NCBI RefSeq assembly: GCF_026340675.1
Contig: NZ_JAPEOX010000006.1
Coordinates: 1 to 64,000, forward strand
Reading direction: 5' to 3'
DNA from: Streptomyces sp. NBC_01264
GTDB lineage: Bacteria; Actinomycetota; Actinomycetes; Streptomycetales; Streptomycetaceae
Length of the DNA stretch: 64,000 nt
A program made the position numbers and the translations under genes. The notes under the pieces are model-generated. The model had not been told where the DNA came from and ran no database searches. It saw only the letters and a program-made list of their open reading frames with translations. Below, piece by piece: positions 62,825-64,000 of the stretch (positions are counted from its first letter, which is position 1; each line of letters starts with the position of its first letter).

Positions 62825-63949
62825 ATGAAAACGGCAGCATTACTTGCCGGTGCATCCACTGTGGGTGCACTGCTGTTGTGGGCTCCCGTGGCGGACGCGG
62901 AGACGGCTCCGCCGCAGGCTAACACCTCCACTGCCAGGGCTGCTTTCGGCACCGGCGGTCTGGGGGTGGTGCAGGGGAAGAAGTACGTTCTGGAACACCT
63001 CGTCGAGACCACTGTTCCCGCCAAGGCCGGCAGCATCAGGGTTCTTGCATTGGACGGCCCCCCGAACGTCTCCAGCCGGCCTGGGGAGGTCTTCTTCCTT
63101 TACGATCCGTCCGAACGGAGCGTCACCGGGTCGTTCTGGCTCAGCGGTGACACGGCCGCGACGGAGGTCGACGACTGGCGGCAGGTCAAGTTCTCCTACC
63201 CCTCACGGTCTCAGCAGCGCATCGAGGTGCGCTACGGCAGCTTCGCCACCCCTCAGACAGCCGACATCGTGGCATCGGTCACGCGCTCACACGACCAGAA
63301 GTCCGCCGAGCCCGTCCTGATAGACGACGCCTTCACCGAGTCGGAACAAGGCTGGAAACAGTTCATCGCCGACGTGCATGCCGACAGTCCCCTGGAGGAC
63401 TTCGAACTCCACTACGGCCTCGACCAGATCCCCGCGCCACTGGACGCCATGGGCCGCGCGCTTCACATGACCGGACACAACCGCAGCGACGACCTCGCCA
63501 TGTTCGCGACCAAGGAACTCGGGCCGCGGCACGGCATCAAGCCGAACACGAACTACCGCATCGACTACGACTTCGACATCGCCACCAATGCCTATAGCGG
63601 TGTAGGTATCGGTGGTGACCCCGGCGGCTCGGTGTACGTCAAGGCGGGCGCCGTCTCCATCAAGCCCGCAACCGTGCGTGAGGCGGGCCTGCTACGCGCG
63701 AACTTCGACCACGGCAACCAGTCGGAGGACGGCAAGGACGCAGTCGTGCTCGGCAACCTGATCAAGCCGTCGGGCCTTGAGGACGACACCTACGAACTCA
63801 AGCACTTCAACAATACCGACAAGCCGCTCAGTGCCACCTCCGACGCCCAGGGACGACTCTGGCTGGTCGTGGGCACCGACTCCGGCTACGAAGGCATCAC
63901 TCACGTCTACTTCCCCCGCATCGGCGCCACCCTCACGCCGGTCCCGTAA
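62825..63949 (+). CDS. Secreted protein B of the three-member family, two-domain
   Basis: 374 residues. Signal peptide cleaves after ADA (25). Domain 1 (~52-154): PGEVFFLYDPSERSVTGSF, LSGDTAATEVDDWRQVKF, IEVRYGSFATPQTADIVAS, homologous in order to proteins A and C. Domain 2 (~160-374): FTESEQGWKQFIADVHADSPLED, LHMTGHNRSDDLAMFATKEL, NYRIDYDFDIATNAYSGVGIGGDPGGSVYVKAGA, GNQSEDGKDAVVLGNL and DAQGRLWLVVGTDSGYEGITHVYF. Domain 2 resembles an uncharacterised bacterial jelly-roll-like secreted family. GAGG ribosome site before the ATG; terminator after the stop. Function unknown. Confidence 0.83.
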   Translation: MKTAALLAGASTVGALLLWAPVADAETAPPQANTSTARAAFGTGGLGVVQGKKYVLEHLVETTVPAKAGSIRVLALDGPPNVSSRPGEVFFLYDPSERSVTGSFWLSGDTAATEVDDWRQVKFSYPSRSQQRIEVRYGSFATPQTADIVASVTRSHDQKSAEPVLIDDAFTESEQGWKQFIADVHADSPLEDFELHYGLDQIPAPLDAMGRALHMTGHNRSDDLAMFATKELGPRHGIKPNTNYRIDYDFDIATNAYSGVGIGGDPGGSVYVKAGAVSIKPATVREAGLLRANFDHGNQSEDGKDAVVLGNLIKPSGLEDDTYELKHFNNTDKPLSATSDAQGRLWLVVGTDSGYEGITHVYFPRIGATLTPVP

Positions 63950-63962
63950 GAGGGCGTTTAGT

Positions 63963-63992
63963 CCAGATCTGCACGGCTTTACGCAGGTCTGG
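63963..63992 (+). terminator. Terminator of secreted protein B
   Basis: CCAGATCTGC/GCAGGTCTGG (one G-U pair) with a 10-base loop, 13 bp past the stop, followed by TCTTCGCT. Confidence 0.6.
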
Positions 63993-64000
63993 TCTTCGCT

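Noticed and set aside
1..64000. tRNA or rRNA genes
   Set aside because: I saw no cloverleaf with conserved T-loop sequence or rRNA signature; a covariance-model scan would settle it.

Overview
The window is GC-rich actinobacterial DNA, almost certainly Streptomyces. Coding regions show very high third-position GC, GTG and TTG starts are common, and several small proteins, secreted proteins and IS families are typical of that genus. The density of broken insertion sequences, the lack of housekeeping genes and a solitary tyrosine-recombinase remnant suggest an accessory region, such as a linear plasmid or a chromosome-arm end. Plasmid and chromosome cannot be told apart from the sequence alone.

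Layout. 1-3.1 kb: IS6-family debris around an intact secreted protein that may be aerolysin-like. 3.1-10.3 kb: an EF-hand protein, a BisC-type molybdoenzyme, a degenerate cold-shock-like protein, a two-gene operon of unknown function, an IS5 element and the stump of an MFS exporter. 10.3-13.5 kb: a DUF6892-like protein, a lipoprotein HNH nuclease with a coupled partner, a 5'-truncated group II intron and a truncated HTH gene. 13.5-20.7 kb: IS630, an IS1031-like fragment, tandem secreted allene-oxide-cyclase-like proteins, then IS110, IS6 and IS701. 20.8-23.4 kb: two secreted paralogues split by an IS3 element. 23.6-32.7 kb: IS5, an unclassified IS, IS630, an ISL2-like IS that appears to carry a passenger gene, a lower-GC island with a stand-alone PTS EIIB protein, and more IS6. 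32.9-40.7 kb: a secreted alpha/beta hydrolase, a HATPase, an orphan NarL-type regulator, IS remnants and a two-gene membrane glycosyltransferase cluster. 40.7-42.9 kb: a DUF559-like nuclease gene split by a second, inverted copy of the same IS3. 43-49.3 kb: integrase and Mu-type transposase remnants, a lipoprotein, a frameshifted beta-helix protein, IS6 invaded by IS3, and a small-protein cluster. 49.6-55.3 kb: IS remnants, then a DUF3311/sodium:solute symporter pair lying between two copies of a 160-bp MITE, and a FUSC protein. 55.4-62.6 kb: ISAs1, IS5, an AT-rich patch with small ORFs, an IS3 carrying nested IS30 and IS1031-like elements, and ISL3. 62.8-64 kb: a third, larger member of the secreted family seen at 21-23 kb.

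The non-mobile genes are mostly secreted or membrane proteins: possible pore-former, AOC-like barrels, the three-member secreted family, hydrolase, lipoproteins, transporters and glycosyltransferases. They look like isolated cargo cut up by IS activity rather than one pathway. The clearest biology not already named is the three-member secreted family, the MITE pair, and several readable events of IS-driven gene decay, including a template-switch palindrome.
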